Made by a program: the position numbers and the translations under genes. From Verrucomicrobiota bacterium (GTDB lineage Bacteria > Verrucomicrobiota > Verrucomicrobiia > Chthoniobacterales > UBA10450), in contig QHNF01000004.1 in NCBI GenBank assembly GCA_003218345.1, positions 1 to 7,248 on the forward strand: a stretch of DNA of 7,248 nt. Direction: 5' to 3'. Under the pieces are notes generated by a model. The model saw only the letters and a list, made by a program, of their open reading frames with translations. It was not told where the DNA came from and did no database searches. Below, one piece after another: positions 5,268 to 7,248 of this stretch. Each line of letters starts with the position of its first letter. The stretch's first letter is position 1.

Positions 5268-6211
5268 TGGAAGCGAAACCCGAACTTCAAGCGGTGACGG
5301 GTTCGTCGCTTTGGCAGGCAGTCTTCATTTCTTTTGCCGTCATTTTAATTTTGTTCGAGGTCGTGCGCGGCTGGCGACTGGGCTTAATCCGTCAACTTGT
5401 CCGTGTCGCGGCACTTGCCGCGGCGTACGGGACTGCGTTTTTCGGCGGCAGATTGCTCGTCCCGATCGCACGGCCGTTTTTCAAAATGCCTGATATTGTT
5501 CTGTCGATCCTGGCTGGCGCAGTGCTTGCCCTGGTCATTTACGCGCTGGTGACCAGCTTGGGAATGATTTTGTTCAAGCGGACCGGTCAACAGAACTCCA
5601 AGCTAGTCCAGCTTGTTTATGGATTTGCAGGGGCAGCTGTTGGACTGTTTTTCGGCGCCTTTGTCCTTTGGATGATCGTGGTGAGCGTTCGTGCGATCGG
5701 CGCCGTCGCCGACGCGCAAGTCCGCAGTCGATCGACTTTGATGTACGTCGGCCCGTCTACGACCTCACAGGCTCTGGCAGTTCGGCGGCGTTTCCTCGCG
5801 GAATCAAATAAGGGATCTGCTGCGTTCGCCGTGTCGCTGGCGCGGTTAAAGAATTCGCTCGAGCTTGGGCCCCTCGGAAACGCAGTCAAGCAAATCGATC
5901 CCGTTTCATCGGAGAGTTACGACACACTGGGAAAGTTTGCCGGCGTGTTTTCCAATCGCGAGCGTGCACAAAAATTCCTGTCGTTTCCAGGTGCACGCGA
6001 GTTGAGCGAGCATCCGAAGATTGTGGCTTTACGCAACGATCCGGAAATCTCCAATATGATCGCGCAGAAACGCTTTCTCGATCTTCTTCAGGATCAGCGC
6101 ATCATCGACGCGGCAAATGACCCGGCGCTCGCTGATCGCATCAAAAAATTCGACCTCCAGCGCGCGCTCGATTACGCGACGCAATCTCAAGACCACGCGC
6201 AAGGACGTTAA
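5267..6211 (+). CDS. CvpA-like integral membrane protein with long soluble C-terminus
   Basis: The 314-residue product has four likely membrane segments, at about residues 15-33, 44-62, 76-102 and 115-141, then a hydrophilic helical tail of about 170 residues. The loop after the first segment, RGWRLGLIRQLVRVAALAAAY (34-54), matches the charged RG-x-x-x-G-x-x-R pattern of the CvpA family, and later segments are Gly/Ala-rich as in that family. E. coli CvpA is linked to colicin V production and envelope functions, but the molecular role is poorly known, so none is assigned. The tail includes SEHPKIVALRNDPEIS and similar repeated helical pieces near residues 245-300; I recognise no domain there, and it makes the protein much longer than the roughly 160-residue E. 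coli form. ATG 5267 shares its A with the aroC TGA; an in-frame TTG at 5264 is the alternative start. The stop abuts gatB. Confidence 0.7.
   Translation: MEAKPELQAVTGSSLWQAVFISFAVILILFEVVRGWRLGLIRQLVRVAALAAAYGTAFFGGRLLVPIARPFFKMPDIVLSILAGAVLALVIYALVTSLGMILFKRTGQQNSKLVQLVYGFAGAAVGLFFGAFVLWMIVVSVRAIGAVADAQVRSRSTLMYVGPSTTSQALAVRRRFLAESNKGSAAFAVSLARLKNSLELGPLGNAVKQIDPVSSESYDTLGKFAGVFSNRERAQKFLSFPGARELSEHPKIVALRNDPEISNMIAQKRFLDLLQDQRIIDAANDPALADRIKKFDLQRALDYATQSQDHAQGR
6201..6205 (+). promoter_or_regulatory. Shine-Dalgarno site of gatB inside the preceding gene
   Basis: AAGGA lies 6 bases before the gatB ATG at 6212, within the last codons of the CvpA-like gene. It supports ATG 6212 as the start and coupled translation, since the upstream TAA (6209-6211) directly touches the ATG. 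Confidence 0.65.
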
Positions 6212-7248
6212 ATGAAGTATCTCGCTACCATTGGTCTTGAAGTGCACGTCCACCTCAAGACGCGCTCCAAAATGTTTTGCGCCTGTCCAGTTGAGTTTGG
6301 GGCGGAGCCGAACACGCACACTTGTCCGATATGTCTCGGATTACCGGGCGCGTTGCCAGTGATGAATCATGAGGCGCTGCGCATGACGGCACTCACCGGA
6401 CTCATGCTCGGATGCGACATCGCGCCGATCTGCAAGTTTGACCGGAAGAATTATTTCTATCCGGACATGCCGAAGAATTATCAGATTTCGCAGTACGACA
6501 TGCCACTTTGCACCAATGGCAGCGTGCTGTTGCACGACCTCGCCTATCCCAAGGACGCGCAGAAGAATATCGCGACCCCCGAGAAGGAAGTGCATCTGGT
6601 GCGAATTCATCTCGAGGAAGACGTCGCGAAGAGTTTTCATTTCGAGAACAGCACAGGGATCGATTTCAACCGGGCCGGCACGCCATTGATGGAAATCGTC
6701 ACGCAACCGGAGATCAATTCGCCTGAGGAGGCATTCGCGTTTTTAACATCGCTGAAACAAATTCTGATCTACGGCGGAGTGAGCGATGCCGACATGGAGA
6801 AGGGGCAACTCCGCTGCGACTGCAATGTGTCCGTACGACCGGAACAGCAAGCCGAGCTCGGAGCGAAGATTGAGATCAAAAACATGAACTCGATCAGCGG
6901 CGTGCGGCACGCACTCGCTTACGAGATTCAGCGTCAGATCCGTGCGCTGGAGAATGGCGAACAACTCGAGCAGGAAACGCGCGGCTGGGATGATGCTGCT
7001 GGTCAAACGTTTCTTATGCGCACAAAGGAGTTCGCGCATGACTATCGCTATTTCCCAGATCCCGATCTTGTGCCTGTGAAAACCGAAGTCTTGGTCGCCG
7101 ATGTACGAGAACGCGTGCCCGAATTACCAACTGCTAAGCGCGCGCGTTTCGTCCAGGAATATCAAGTGAGCCCATACGATGCCGGCGTGCTAGCGAACGA
7201 TCTGGAGCTCGCAAGATATTTTGAAACGGCTGCCAAAGGCGCGAAGAA
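6212..7248 (+). CDS. gatB: Asp-tRNA(Asn)/Glu-tRNA(Gln) amidotransferase subunit B, N-terminal part (cut by window edge)
   Basis: The first 345 residues of GatB are present; full family members are roughly 470-500, so the end of the catalytic cradle and the C-terminal helical/YqeY-like tRNA-binding region are missing. GatB phosphorylates mischarged Glu-tRNA(Gln) or Asp-tRNA(Asn) and, with GatA and GatC, amidates it. Signatures seen are IGLEVHVHLKTRSKMFC (7-23), a four-Cys zinc-type site C23-x-C25 and C38-x-x-C41 in THTCPICLGLPGALPV, FDRKNYFYPDMPKNYQISQYD (75-95), the HLEED segment (132-136), NRAGTPLMEIVTQPEI, the GQLRCDCNVSVRP segment and KIEIKNMNSI, then FAHDYRYFPDPDL. GatB presence implies the transamidation route. 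gatA and gatC are not in the window, so the usual gatCAB order is not seen here. The start follows the previous stop with no gap. Confidence 0.96.
   Translation, partial: MKYLATIGLEVHVHLKTRSKMFCACPVEFGAEPNTHTCPICLGLPGALPVMNHEALRMTALTGLMLGCDIAPICKFDRKNYFYPDMPKNYQISQYDMPLCTNGSVLLHDLAYPKDAQKNIATPEKEVHLVRIHLEEDVAKSFHFENSTGIDFNRAGTPLMEIVTQPEINSPEEAFAFLTSLKQILIYGGVSDADMEKGQLRCDCNVSVRPEQQAELGAKIEIKNMNSISGVRHALAYEIQRQIRALENGEQLEQETRGWDDAAGQTFLMRTKEFAHDYRYFPDPDLVPVKTEVLVADVRERVPELPTAKRARFVQEYQVSPYDAGVLANDLELARYFETAAKGAK

Overview
The window is a stretch of ordinary bacterial chromosome (roughly mid-50s %GC by eye) with seven protein genes, two of them cut by the window edges. I found no RNA gene, CRISPR array, transposase, prophage or defence system. 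The best guess for the source is a Verrucomicrobiota bacterium, perhaps a soil Chthoniobacterales/Udaeobacter-like lineage. That rests on the style of the intergenic repeats (a TTGGACG/TTGGGCG heptad array, a CTGTGCTCAGCACAG palindrome, and a GCAGGCGAGACGCCC / CACAGGCAAAATGCCTGTG element). I recall similar repeats from that phylum but could not search for them.

Layout. Positions 1-557 (minus strand) hold the N-terminal part of ribosomal protein S1 (rpsA), with a strong Shine-Dalgarno sequence and a plausible sigma70-type promoter at 626-654. Positions 558-883 form a 326-base divergent intergenic region that carries three kinds of repeat or inverted repeat. All other genes are on the plus strand: an exported thioredoxin-fold protein (884-1399), a cystathionine beta-synthase with a C-terminal pair of CBS domains (1408-2823), a cystathionine gamma-lyase/gamma-synthase (2903-4066), a repeat element made of three hairpins (about 4067-4168), chorismate synthase aroC (4179-5267), a CvpA-like membrane protein (5267-6211) and the first 345 residues of gatB (6212 to the window end).

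How the genes work together. The beta-synthase and gamma-lyase pair is the classic reverse transsulfuration route, homocysteine + serine to cystathionine to cysteine. The thioredoxin-like gene lies 8 bases upstream of the beta-synthase and is probably co-transcribed. The second group, aroC / CvpA-like / gatB, is very tightly packed: a TGATG overlap, then a zero-base gap. It looks like one transcript joining aromatic precursor synthesis, an envelope protein of unknown role and tRNA amidation. The repeat element at 4067-4168 separates the two groups.

The most useful second looks are the repeats. An exact 12-base word (GGCGAGACGCCC) is shared by the two intergenic regions, and repeat DNA extends several open frames upstream of the true starts. 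Nothing here clearly amounts to a new biological system.
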